Under the pieces are notes generated by a model. That model did not search any database and was not told where the DNA came from. It worked only from the letters and a program-made list of their open reading frames with translations. From Defluviicoccus sp046348835 (GTDB lineage: Bacteria > Pseudomonadota > Alphaproteobacteria > Rhodospirillales > Defluviicoccaceae), in NCBI GenBank assembly GCA_046348835.1, contig JAXMDM010000003.1, forward strand, positions 558,001 to 622,000: 64,000 nt of DNA. Reading direction: 5' to 3'. A program made the translations under genes and the position numbers. Shown here in pieces: positions 52,886 to 61,027 of this stretch (the first letter of the stretch is position 1; every line of letters starts with the position of its first letter).

Positions 52886-53522
52886 TTTTCCGGCGCCACT
52901 TTTCGATTTCGTCCTTCAAATCGACCACTGCATCCGTGTCGGTGTTTTCAACGGGCGGCAGGTCAGAACTAGCGTCATGAACCATGTCCATTAGGTTAGG
53001 CGTCTTGTAGATGTAGTCTCGGCTGATCGGGTGCGGCACCGCGATGTGCGCGAACGCGCTCTCCGTCTCGCCGCCATGGATCAGGAGGAACGACGGGAGA
53101 CCAGCTACAGATCGGGTGTCGTCGAAATCTCTCAACGGAAGGGAAGGCTGGTTGTTTAGCCTCGCGTTCTGCCGAAACTTCACGTCACGTGGTTGTATGG
53201 TCGGGTTTGGGACTCGACTGATGGTCATGACGGAATGCGCCAGGCGGATCTCCAAATAGCGACCGGTCGGCTGCGCGAAGTAGCACCAACGACATGCCAC
53301 CGGCCAGCGCCCCGACCGAATGAGGCTCTCAATGCCGTGGTCCACGCCCCATGATATCAGCCGCCCGTGATTGTCTTTCGCGCTTGGAACCTGAAGGATT
53401 GGTTCTGCCATTGCTAAGGTAGCCGCAGTGGCCCTGGCGTCCCAAATCGCTTGCGCAATCAACGCGCGATATCGCAAAGGGACTTGATCGAGAAGGAACT
53501 GGTCAGAAATGGCAGCGTCCAT
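52872..53522 (-). CDS. Unknown 216-aa partner of the XRE-ImmA protein (cargo)
   Basis: A soluble protein without a domain I can name. Noticeable parts are a WCYFAQPTGRYLEIRLAHSV strand-rich block, PTIQPRDVKFRQNARLNNQP, and an acidic C-terminus ENTDTDAVVDLKDEIEKWRR. It overlaps the XRE-ImmA gene by 14 bp and has the same lower GC. The arrangement is like that of toxin or sensor partners encoded beside COG2856 peptidases; that role is inference. Confidence 0.6.
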   Translation of the reverse strand: MDAAISDQFLLDQVPLRYRALIAQAIWDARATAATLAMAEPILQVPSAKDNHGRLISWGVDHGIESLIRSGRWPVACRWCYFAQPTGRYLEIRLAHSVMTISRVPNPTIQPRDVKFRQNARLNNQPSLPLRDFDDTRSVAGLPSFLLIHGGETESAFAHIAVPHPISRDYIYKTPNLMDMVHDASSDLPPVENTDTDAVVDLKDEIEKWRRKNGHE

Positions 53523-53575
53523 CAGCGCCTCGGTGGTTGCTCTTCCCCCAGCGCAACCATACCCGAAAAAACTAC

Positions 53576-53821
53576 CTATTTGTCAACCGAGTTTCTCCAC
53601 CGCTTCGCCGCCGCCTTCCGAGCAATCTCTGCCCGCCGCTCTGGCGTCATAGCCTCCGCTCGCGCCCGCCCGCCCTTTCGCCCGAGCTCCTTCGCGTTCG
53701 GATCCTTGCCGTCGTCGGCCTCTGGGGTATCTTCGATCTCGCCCGTGGCAATCTTCATGACCAACACGGCGTTGCCGATCACGTCCGCCGGTCGCTTCTC
53801 GCCCTTCGGTCCTTTCGGCAT
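53576..53821 (-). CDS. Small basic KGG-type protein (cargo, 81 aa)
   Basis: Start ATG 53821 follows GGAGGG, a strong site. The N-terminal EKRPADVIGNAVLVMKIATG and the C-terminal LGRKGGRARAEAMTPERRAE, IARKAAAKRW are typical of small proteins often annotated as RNA-binding and common on mobile elements. It is the first gene of the cargo operon. The upstream codons to 53890 reach into the element's terminal region and are not needed. Confidence 0.75.
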   Translation of the reverse strand: MPKGPKGEKRPADVIGNAVLVMKIATGEIEDTPEADDGKDPNAKELGRKGGRARAEAMTPERRAEIARKAAAKRWRNSVDK

Positions 53822-53899
53822 GCTGCCCTCCGGTTCTTGCTTATCGGTAAGCATATATGAAGCTGGGACGGTAACGCGACCTCGAGTCAAGGGCGGCGG

Positions 53900-53920
53900 A
53901 TTTCAAACTGAGACACCACC
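53900..53920 (-). repeat. Right terminal inverted repeat
   Basis: Reverse complement starts GGTGGTGTCTCAGTTTGAAA; it differs from the left repeat at position 4 only. Confidence 0.88.
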
Positions 53921-53928
53921 CGCCCGCC
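53921..53928 (+). repeat. Right target-site duplication of the transposon
   Basis: CGCCCGCC, matching 50744-50751. Confidence 0.85.
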
Positions 53929-54011
53929 GCGGCACCTCTCTAGTTCAAGATCCCCTGGACAACCACGCCCATGGTCTTAGAAGGATTGCTGCAGCCGCTT
54001 CGAGGAACCGC

Positions 54012-55469
54012 ATGAGCTATCGCATCCAGGGCAGGACGGGTGAGTGGGAGGCCGTTATCGGCCTCGAGGTGCACGCCCAGGTGATCTCGGACTCGAAGCT
54101 GTTCTCCGGCGCCGCCACCGCCTTCGGCGCCGAGCCCAACAGCCAGGTCTCGTTCGTCGACGCGGCGTTTCCGGGCATGCTGCCGGTGCTCAACCGCCGC
54201 TGCATCGAGCAGGCGGTGCGCACCGGTCTCGGCCTCAACGGCCGGATCAACCTGGAGAGCGTCTTCGAGCGGAAGAACTATTTCTACCCCGACCTTCCCG
54301 CCGGCTATCAGATCTCCCAGTACCAGCAGCCGCTGGTGGGCGAGGGGCGGGTCACCGTCGACCTCGCCGACGGGACGACGCGCGAGATCGGCATCGAGCG
54401 CCTGCACGTGGAGCAGGACGCCGGCAAGTCGCTGCACGACCAGCACCCGCGGATGACCCTGATTGATCTCAACCGCGCCGGGGTGGCGCTGATGGAGATC
54501 GTCTCCAAGCCCGACATCCGCTCCCCCGAGGAAGCCGGCGCCTACCTGCGCAAGCTGCGCTCGATCATGCGCTATCTCGGCACCTGCGACGGCAACATGG
54601 AGCAGGGCTCCATGCGCTGCGACGTCAACGTCTCGGTCAGGCCGGCCGGCGACAACGCGCTGCGCACCCGCGCCGAGATCAAGAACGTCAATTCGGTGCG
54701 CTTCGTCATGCAGGCGATCGAGCACGAGGCGGCCCGCCAGGTGGCGCTTTACGAGGACGGCGGTCAGGTGGTGCAGGAGACCCGGCTGTTCGACTCGGCG
54801 CGCGGCGAGACGCGGTCGATGCGGACCAAGGAGTTCGCCCACGATTACCGCTATTTTCCCGACCCCGACCTGCTGCCGCTGGTCCTGGAGGAGGACTGGG
54901 TCGACGACATCCGGCGGACGCTGCCGGAGCTGCCGGACCAGCGCAAGGACCGGTTCATCCGCCAGTACGGGCTCACCCCCTACGATGCGGCGGTGCTGAC
55001 GGCGGAGAAGGAGGCGTCCGAGTACTTCGAGCAGGTGGCCGCCGGCCGCGACGGCAAGCAGGCGGCCAACTGGGTGATCACCAACCTGTTCGCGGTGCTC
55101 AACGCCAAGGGCCTGCCCATCGCCCGCTCGCCCATCTCCGCCGCGGCCTTGGGCCGGCTCTTGGACCTGCTCGCCGACGGCACGCTGAGCGGCCGCCTGG
55201 CCAAGGAAGTCTTCGAGATCATGGCCGACACCGGCGGCGATCCGGCGGCGATCGTCGAGGAACGGGGCCTGCGCCAGATGCGCGACACCGACGCCATCGA
55301 CGCCGCCTGTGCCACGGTCATCGCCGCCAATCCGAAGCAGGTGGACCAGTTCCGCTCCGGCAACGACAAGGTCATCGGCTGGCTCGTCGGCCAGGTGATG
55401 AAAGCCACCCAAGGCAAAGCCAACCCGCAGACGGTCAATCAGCTCCTGCGCCAGAAGCTCGGGGCGTGA
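54012..55469 (+). CDS. gatB: Aspartyl/glutamyl-tRNA amidotransferase subunit B
   Basis: A 485-residue GatB, part of the GatCAB enzyme that converts mischarged Glu-tRNA(Gln) and Asp-tRNA(Asn). The N-terminal EAVIGLEVHAQVISDSKLFS, the FPDLPAGYQISQYQQPLV-like block (YPDLPAGYQISQYQQPL) and the C-terminal YqeY-like tail (NPQTVNQLLRQKLGA) are complete. Start ATG 54012. gatA and gatC, usually just upstream, are absent, and the transposon ends 91 bp before the start, so the present promoter lies in the short gap or in the element. Confidence 0.95.
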   Translation: MSYRIQGRTGEWEAVIGLEVHAQVISDSKLFSGAATAFGAEPNSQVSFVDAAFPGMLPVLNRRCIEQAVRTGLGLNGRINLESVFERKNYFYPDLPAGYQISQYQQPLVGEGRVTVDLADGTTREIGIERLHVEQDAGKSLHDQHPRMTLIDLNRAGVALMEIVSKPDIRSPEEAGAYLRKLRSIMRYLGTCDGNMEQGSMRCDVNVSVRPAGDNALRTRAEIKNVNSVRFVMQAIEHEAARQVALYEDGGQVVQETRLFDSARGETRSMRTKEFAHDYRYFPDPDLLPLVLEEDWVDDIRRTLPELPDQRKDRFIRQYGLTPYDAAVLTAEKEASEYFEQVAAGRDGKQAANWVITNLFAVLNAKGLPIARSPISAAALGRLLDLLADGTLSGRLAKEVFEIMADTGGDPAAIVEERGLRQMRDTDAIDAACATVIAANPKQVDQFRSGNDKVIGWLVGQVMKATQGKANPQTVNQLLRQKLGA

Positions 55470-55518
55470 GGCGCCGCCGCGAGGGTCTCGCCAGGAGCGA
55501 CCATCGCGGGCAAGTGGC

Positions 55519-55610
55519 GTAGGGCGGATTGAAGCGAAGCGTAATCCGCCGCATGAGTTGGCTTGTGACAACCATCCGTCGGAATACGCCTTCGGCTATT
55601 CCGACCTACC
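55519..55610. repeat. Pair of REP-like palindromes
   Basis: First hairpin: GGCGGATT (55523-55530) with AATCCGCC (55543-55550). Second: GTCGGAATA (55578-55586) with TATTCCGAC (55597-55605) and an inner GCC-TTC-GGC. Both start or end with a GTAGG/CCTAC edge. They lie just after gatB and could stabilise or end its transcript; similar sequences recur at 57349 and 57457. Confidence 0.75.
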
Positions 55611-55618
55611 CGAGCTTA

Positions 55619-56319
55619 TTATCGCCTGGGAGCTAGGAATAAAGGTGACTCATCACTCTGTTTGAGCAAGACGATCTGGCCAGTCTTTGCTTCACGTAAG
55701 ATGTAGGTATTGCCGAGCAAGCCGAGATATGCGACCGGATTTTTCTCATCATTGGCCAGAGATAGCTTGGAACGTACAACGTCTAGGACCTGCTCGGCCG
55801 CTCCATTCTTGATTGCGAACGCTTGCTGTCTGCCATACCAGAAACCGATGAATGGCAAGAATAAAAGTAAGTAGAGCATAGTGGATCGGACCTGAGCATT
55901 TGGGAAAAGCTCGATAAATTTCGCAATATGCGTCAGTAGTACAGAAAGAGGTGACACAAGTATCGAAACGGCCAACCAATTTCCTGGTTCAGGTACAAAT
56001 AATGCGACAAGGATAATGATCATGGTGTAAGGCGGGATGCCCCACCGCCAGTACTGCCAAATACCCCAATTTTAGAGTTACTCCCACCTCCAACTGGAAA
56101 AACATGCGCGGAAGAAATATGTGCGATCAACATTCCGGTTAACATAAACACGAAAGATGCTACGAAAGGGTATACGGCAAGTTTCGCCAAATCGGCAAAA
56201 CCAATAAACTCAAGAGGATTAATTTTAAATGTGCCCCAATATCCGAACATATAGCAAGCAGAGACGGATACTGAGTAGGGGACGCTTGCTGCCATCATTT
56301 CTTTTACGGTCAAGTTCAT
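55619..56319 (-). pseudogene. Membrane protein gene split by a frameshift
   Basis: The upstream part (56319 to 56020, 99 codons) encodes MNLTVKEMMAASVPYSVSVS and a membrane helix, then runs into SRLTP and a stop. The downstream part (56023 to 55619, 134 codons) starts at an ATGA overlap. In its frame, protein-like sequence continues further upstream (NWGIWQYWRWGIPPYT) to an in-frame stop at a four-A run near 56070. One extra A would give a single 235-residue protein: N-terminal helices, a central pair, and a C-terminal strand-rich domain. This may be a pseudogene, a sequencing error or a slippage site. Confidence 0.65.
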
Positions 56320-56348
56320 GATATTTGTGTCAGAGCGTTATGCAGTTA

Positions 56349-57194
56349 CTATGTTATTTTTATAGCACGATAAACGTCATTACCCGGGTGACGACTTGGT
56401 TGTTCATCTGCCGGTTGAGGGCAAAAGTTGAGCCATTCACAGAGCACACCGCGAAATGGCTTATACGCCGTATTTTCGTGAATGGCACTTATCTGCTCCC
56501 AAGGCACGAACGAAATCACCTGCTTGTCTTCGACCAGCAAAAGTCCTCTTTCGAATATTCGAAGGAGGTGTCCGGAAACAGCAACTAAGGGAGTTTGTCG
56601 TTCGATCGTTATATCAAATGGCTTGCGTATGGCGGCATCCACAGCCGCGTTGTATCCGGTAAAGAACGCAATACTACCTATAATAGGGAGGAGGGTAAAA
56701 GCGCGGTGGACACCTATTCTGCGCCGCATTTTTATCAGTGGGGACGAGTAACACCATTTAGCAAAAATAAACCACACAATCGCAACGCACAGCGGCTGAA
56801 CAGAGGTTATAAGGTCTCCGCAGAGAATCCACGTGAAGCATGCTAGCGTGGCTAGCCATGCGAAAGCTTTATATGGGCTTTCTCTGAACCTTCGTATCCT
56901 TTCAGGATTGTTGGATAACTGAATTATCTCTTGTTCTGTATATCCTCTTTCTACACGCTGAAGCTGAAATTCTATTACGAAATAAGCAAAGACCAAACCT
57001 AGAAGACGTGGAAACCACAGCAGGCCGGTATGAAAAGTATCGGCAGTCGTGGTGGGCAAATAGGAAAAATCAAGCCCAAGGGCGAATACAAATCCCCAAT
57101 CGTAAATGACGGAAACTACAAAGGCAACGGCAACTATAAGTCCCACACATTCAGCAATGGTACTTAATGAGAGCGTTTTAAGATCTTGGACCAT
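56349..57194 (-). CDS. Lower-GC membrane protein (281 aa)
   Basis: A membrane protein with about five helices and a C-terminal soluble domain (FDITIERQTPLVAVSGHLLR, FERGLLLVEDKQVISFVPWE). The layout and the C-terminal domain look like those of the split neighbour (PVAYLGLLGNTYILREAKTG, QIVLLKQSD), so the two are probably distant relatives. Codon use is markedly more A/T-rich than in the surrounding genes. No family recognised. Confidence 0.65.
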   Translation of the reverse strand: MVQDLKTLSLSTIAECVGLIVAVAFVVSVIYDWGFVFALGLDFSYLPTTTADTFHTGLLWFPRLLGLVFAYFVIEFQLQRVERGYTEQEIIQLSNNPERIRRFRESPYKAFAWLATLACFTWILCGDLITSVQPLCVAIVWFIFAKWCYSSPLIKMRRRIGVHRAFTLLPIIGSIAFFTGYNAAVDAAIRKPFDITIERQTPLVAVSGHLLRIFERGLLLVEDKQVISFVPWEQISAIHENTAYKPFRGVLCEWLNFCPQPADEQPSRHPGNDVYRAIKIT

Positions 57195-57516
57195 TATCCG
57201 CTAACTAAATGGTGCGGCCAGTACCCGTAGGGTTAAACTGGGGCACAAAGTTCGAAAGCGACCTATCGCTGAAGTCGAGGTTAGAAATACAAGCATACCT
57301 ACCAGAGGCAGCTTATCTATGCAATTGGGATAAACCGCTAAACAGCTCGGTAGGGCGGAGGCGTATTCCGCCGGATGCTTTTATCCGCCTGGGTCGCCGG
57401 TACGGATAGATTCAAGGCCTGTCCTTGATAGGCCCTTGTCGGAGAAGCTGGAAATCGTAGGGCAATTGGCGAAGCGTAACCCGCCGAAAGCCCGAAGATA
57501 CGGCCGCATCGACGGG
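57195..57516. other. Intergenic region carrying two more REP-like copies
   Basis: About 322 bp with no gene. It contains a palindromic copy at 57350-57388 (GTAGGGCGGAGGCGTATTCC and on, arms GGCGGA/TCCGCC) and a degenerate copy at 57457-57486 (GTAGGGCAATTGGCGAAGCG, then TAACCCGCCG). The latter is in the same orientation as the copy at 55519. Confidence 0.6.
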
Positions 57517-57981
57517 CTACGCATTAGACCCGCCCGTCGCGGCCGCCGGCTCCCGACGGAAGCTGATGGCGAGGCGGTTGTAGGCGTTCATCAGACTGAT
57601 GGCGATGGTGAGGTCGGCGAGCTGTTTGTCGCTGAACGCTTCGGCTGCCGCTTCGAACTCCGCATCGGGGACGCCCGTCTCGGCGACCTGCGTCACCGTT
57701 TCCGCCCAACGCAGCGCCGCACGCTCCTGTTGCGAGAACAGACTACCGGCCTCATGCCAAGCCGGCACGAGCACGAGCTTTTCGATCGTGAGTCCGTCCT
57801 TAAGGAGATCGCGCGAATGCAAGTCGATACAGTAAGCGCAGCCGTTTATCTGCGAGACGCGTAGATAAACGAGGTCAATGAGCGTTTTCGGTAGGCCCGA
57901 GCGGGCGACGTAGGCGTGGGCGGTGCCGAGCGCCTTCATGCCGTCGGCGGCGATGGTACGATAGTCGAGACGTTGGGCCAT
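57517..57981 (-). CDS. Carboxymuconolactone decarboxylase family (AhpD-like) protein
   Basis: A 154-residue all-helical protein with the AhpD redox motif: INGCAYCIDLHSRDLLKDG (CxxC followed by His after three residues). It probably acts as an alkylhydroperoxidase-like thiol reductase. Start ATG 57981. Neighbours are unrelated. Confidence 0.88.
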   Translation of the reverse strand: MAQRLDYRTIAADGMKALGTAHAYVARSGLPKTLIDLVYLRVSQINGCAYCIDLHSRDLLKDGLTIEKLVLVPAWHEAGSLFSQQERAALRWAETVTQVAETGVPDAEFEAAAEAFSDKQLADLTIAISLMNAYNRLAISFRREPAAATGGSNA

Positions 57982-58087
57982 GGTACGATCCTCAGAGCGA
58001 GCGACGACGACTTCTCCGGCGGAGATCTTTCGATCTTTGCGACGCCAATATCCAGGTGATAAGGACCCGCCGCTTCGCTGCGGTTGC

Positions 58088-58417
58088 CTACTTGAAGTAA
58101 TCCCACGGGTACTCGGGGGTGAGGATCGGCCGGTAGCCGGCCGGTACCGGGAAGGGGGCGGTGACGAACTCGTAGACGCCGATGAGCTCGCGGGCGACGA
58201 TCATGCCGAGGCCGTAGGCGACGCCGATGGGGACGCCGATGGCGCCCTGTTCCTCGGTCTTTTTGACGATGTTTCCGGGTAGTTCGAGGAAGCCGCAGGT
58301 CATTTCGGCGAGGCCGCGGCCGAACTTGCGCGGCGCCGTCTGGGCGTACCCCGTAGAGACCACCGAGGAAAACACCGCCAAGCAGGCGGCGAAGATCAAG
58401 ACACGCGCTCTCGTCAT
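58088..58417 (-). CDS. TIGR04073-type secreted protein (exosortase-system-associated)
   Basis: A 109-residue protein with a signal peptide (VLIFAACLAVFSSVVSTGYA) and the TIGR04073 pattern RKFGRGLAEMTCGFLELPGN, then GVPIGVAYGLGMIVARELIG. The family is named for genomes with exosortase, but no exosortase gene is visible here. Start ATG 58417 follows GGGAAGGAAA. Confidence 0.75.
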   Translation of the reverse strand: MTRARVLIFAACLAVFSSVVSTGYAQTAPRKFGRGLAEMTCGFLELPGNIVKKTEEQGAIGVPIGVAYGLGMIVARELIGVYEFVTAPFPVPAGYRPILTPEYPWDYFK

Positions 58418-58431
58418 CGCTTTTCCTTCCC

Positions 58432-59574
58432 TCACGAAGCGCTGCGGGCGACGGGGATGCGGGTGGGGATGGTCAGGCGGAGGCGGGCGCCGGGGGTCTC
58501 GCCCTTCTGCCACTCGGCTTCGGCGTCGATCTGCCGGGCCATCGCCTTGATGATCTGCATCCCGAGGCCGTCGGTCGCATCGTCGGCGACGCCGGGGCCG
58601 TCGTCGATCAGGTCGATCTCGGCGGTGTCGTCGTGGAACTGGATGCGGATGGTGAGGACGCCGCCGCGGTCTTTGAAGGCGTACTTGAAGCTGTTGGTGA
58701 TGAACTCGTTGATGATGATGGCGAGTGCCTGCGCCTGGGCCCGGCCGAGGACCCCCGGCTGCAGATCGGTGACCAGGCGGACCTGCGGCGAGGAGCCGGA
58801 CAGGCCGGAAAAAATCTTCCCGGCCAGGGACGTGACGTAATAGGAGGCATCCACCTGCTCCGCCTCATCGACGAACGACAGCAATCCGTCGATCGCGTTG
58901 AGGACGGATATGCGAGCGAGCACTTCGTCAAGGGCGTGGGTAACTTCCAGTATTTGCGCTTTGCTCTTTTGCAAGGAGACGATCGATATCAGCATTTGGT
59001 TGTTGTTTTTTGTTCGATGGGCGAATTCCTTGAAGGAAAGCTCGATCTTCCTCGATAGCTCCATCTTTTCCTTCGCCAGGGTGGCTTGGGCCACCACCAG
59101 CGCCACGATGTTGGCGAACCCCTGCAGCGTCTGCACATCCTTGTCGTCGAAATGGCGCGGCTTGTCGCTGTCCGCCTCCAGCACCCCGAAGACGTAATCG
59201 TCGGCCTTGATCAGGCAGTTGACCGCGCTGCGGACGCCGTGGTCGATGAGCAGTTGCGGGACGTGGAAGCGCTCCTCGCTGGCGAGGTCGTTGGCGATGG
59301 TCGGAATGCCGGTCTGCAGGGTCAGCCCGGCCGCCGATTCGAACCCGGCCGACAGGCGGTGCTCGCCGACGACGTGCTCTCTCCAGCCGATGCCGGCACG
59401 GATCAGCAGCGCCCGCTCGTCGGGCAGATATTCCATTGCCTTGACGTGGCTTACGTCGAGCGCGTCGTGGATCTCCTGGCAGGCGATCTGCAGCAGCGAG
59501 TCGATATCGGGATTGGCCACCGCCAGGGTGCTGAAGCTGCCCAACCGGGAGGGATCGTCGTCGTGCTCTGCCAT
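58432..59574 (-). CDS. GAF-domain sensor histidine kinase (HWE/HisKA_2 type)
   Basis: A 380-residue cytosolic kinase. The N-terminal GAF domain covers about residues 10-170 (DIDSLLQIACQEIHDALDVS). The dimerisation box is FKEFAHRTKNNNQMLISIVS with the His in EFAHRTKNN, and the ATPase part has IINEFITNSFKYAF, DDGPGV and DGLGMQII. These kinases commonly serve general stress or light signalling in alphaproteobacteria. No transmembrane helix. Start ATG 59574; upstream codons to 59652 are not convincing. Confidence 0.86.
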   Translation of the reverse strand: MAEHDDDPSRLGSFSTLAVANPDIDSLLQIACQEIHDALDVSHVKAMEYLPDERALLIRAGIGWREHVVGEHRLSAGFESAAGLTLQTGIPTIANDLASEERFHVPQLLIDHGVRSAVNCLIKADDYVFGVLEADSDKPRHFDDKDVQTLQGFANIVALVVAQATLAKEKMELSRKIELSFKEFAHRTKNNNQMLISIVSLQKSKAQILEVTHALDEVLARISVLNAIDGLLSFVDEAEQVDASYYVTSLAGKIFSGLSGSSPQVRLVTDLQPGVLGRAQAQALAIIINEFITNSFKYAFKDRGGVLTIRIQFHDDTAEIDLIDDGPGVADDATDGLGMQIIKAMARQIDAEAEWQKGETPGARLRLTIPTRIPVARSAS

Positions 59575-59828
59575 CTTTTCGACCTGATGGTATCGGAGGC
59601 CCGGCAAAGTACACCGGGGCGATGCGTCTCGAAAAGGCGTAAGCGCCCGCAACTGGCCGCTTTTCGGCCGTCGACGATCCGATCGCGAATGCGTCGCATC
59701 ATCGGATCATTTTCTCCCGGGGTTCGTGTTAAGATCGTGCCGTTGTGCAACAAGCTCGAAGCCACGGACCGGCGACGGGGGCGACGCTGTGGACGGCGCC
59801 GCCGATAACAGGGTAGGGGAGGCTTTCC

Positions 59829-61022
59829 ATGGCCAGCGGCGCGGTCACCACGTTGCAGCCGATGCAATATCTGGACAAGGCCCTGACCGGCCTTCGCGAT
59901 CTGGGCCTGTTGCCGGAGAAGCGGGGGGAGGCGGCACCGATCACCGCGCTCCTCAACCGGATCACCGATCTGGACGAGCAACGGATCACCCTCATCGCCC
60001 GCACCCTCGATCAGATGTCGGTGTTCAACGAGGTGGTCCGCGAGCAGATTTCGGCGATGGACGTGGGCGAGCGCTACAAGAAGATCGCCGAGGCGTTCAA
60101 TTCGATCCGCGACGACGCCAAGCAGATGGTGGATCAGATGGCCGACGGCCGCATCGACACCTTCGAGCGGCTGGCCAACATCTGGCAGAAGGCGACCCGG
60201 GGCGACATCTCGTCCCGCTTCGACAAGATCAAGAGCATCTATCTCGATGTCTCCAAGGCGACCCGGGACCAGTTCGAGCGCGAGCACCTGATCCTCGATG
60301 CCTACCGGGACTTCCGCGGCGCGCTGAAGGAAGCCGAGGTGATGGCGCTCGAAGTCCTGAAGAAGGCGGAAGCCCGCCTCGCCGAGACGCGGACGCACAT
60401 GGACGAGGCGGCGAAGGCGGTGGAGGCGGCGGCGACGACGGTGGAGCCGGCCGAGCGGGCGAAGCTGGAACTGGCCCGCGACGAGAAGCTGCGGGCGCTG
60501 CAGGACGAGGAACAGCGCTACCAGATCGCCAAGGACCTGAGCGACAACCTGACCGTCGGCTACAACACGTCGGAAGTGATCATGGCCCGGCTGATGCAGA
60601 CGACGAGCGCCAAGGAGCGCGTCTATCAGCAATCGGTCAGTTTCTTCTCCACCAACGAGTCGGTGCTGACGGCGCTGAGCGCCTCGTTCACCGGTCTGGT
60701 CGGCCTGCACGAGGGGACCGAGACCCTGAACACGATGAAGGACGGCATCTCCGCCAGCCTCGAAACCCTCTCCGAGATCGGCGGCAAGGTCCAGGAGGAG
60801 GCGCTGAAGGCGGGGTACGGACCGACCATTCGCGCCGAGTCGGTGAAGAAGCTGGTGGAATCGGTGGTCAACTATCAACAGCGCTCGCTCGAGATCGTCG
60901 ACGAGATGCGCCAACTCAGCACCCGGAACGCCGCCGATATCCGCGACGCGGTCGAAGACGGCAAGCGTCGGATCGCCCGGCTGATCCAGGAGGGAACGGC
61001 AATCACCGCCAGCCAGGGCTGA
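59829..61022 (+). CDS. Coiled-coil protein, first gene of a three-gene module
   Basis: A 397-residue soluble protein, mainly helical, with coiled coils at about 75-150 and 165-245 (REHLILDAYRDFRGALKEAE; AKLELARDEKLRALQDEEQR). It recalls proteins labelled cell surface protein or TelA-like, but a true TelA match is not evident. It lies 5 bp before the DUF6384-type gene. Start ATG 59829 follows AGGGGAGG. It probably forms a scaffold or filament with the next two products. Confidence 0.7.
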   Translation: MASGAVTTLQPMQYLDKALTGLRDLGLLPEKRGEAAPITALLNRITDLDEQRITLIARTLDQMSVFNEVVREQISAMDVGERYKKIAEAFNSIRDDAKQMVDQMADGRIDTFERLANIWQKATRGDISSRFDKIKSIYLDVSKATRDQFEREHLILDAYRDFRGALKEAEVMALEVLKKAEARLAETRTHMDEAAKAVEAAATTVEPAERAKLELARDEKLRALQDEEQRYQIAKDLSDNLTVGYNTSEVIMARLMQTTSAKERVYQQSVSFFSTNESVLTALSASFTGLVGLHEGTETLNTMKDGISASLETLSEIGGKVQEEALKAGYGPTIRAESVKKLVESVVNYQQRSLEIVDEMRQLSTRNAADIRDAVEDGKRRIARLIQEGTAITASQG

Positions 61023-61027
61023 GCGGC

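Larger units (their letters stand above)
50752..53920 (-). mobile_element. 3.17-kb IS1-type transposon with three passenger genes
   Basis: Bounded by inverted repeats 50752-50772 and 53900-53920 (GGTAGTGTCTCAGTTTGAAA versus GGTGGTGTCTCAGTTTGAAA, plus one further T), differing at one of 21 positions, and by an 8-bp target duplication. All four genes are on the minus strand: small basic protein, 216-residue unknown, XRE-ImmA peptidase, transposase. The cargo has lower GC than the chromosome. IS1-type elements usually carry only the transposase, so this is a passenger-bearing form. Confidence 0.88.

Noticed and set aside
50752..53920. Composite transposon with two IS copies
   Set aside because: There is only one transposase and no internal copy of the inverted repeat near 51690; it is a single unit with passengers.
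53451..54011. N-terminal extension of GatB across the transposon end
   Set aside because: The open frame runs through the element's right repeat; the family start is MSYRIQG at 54012.
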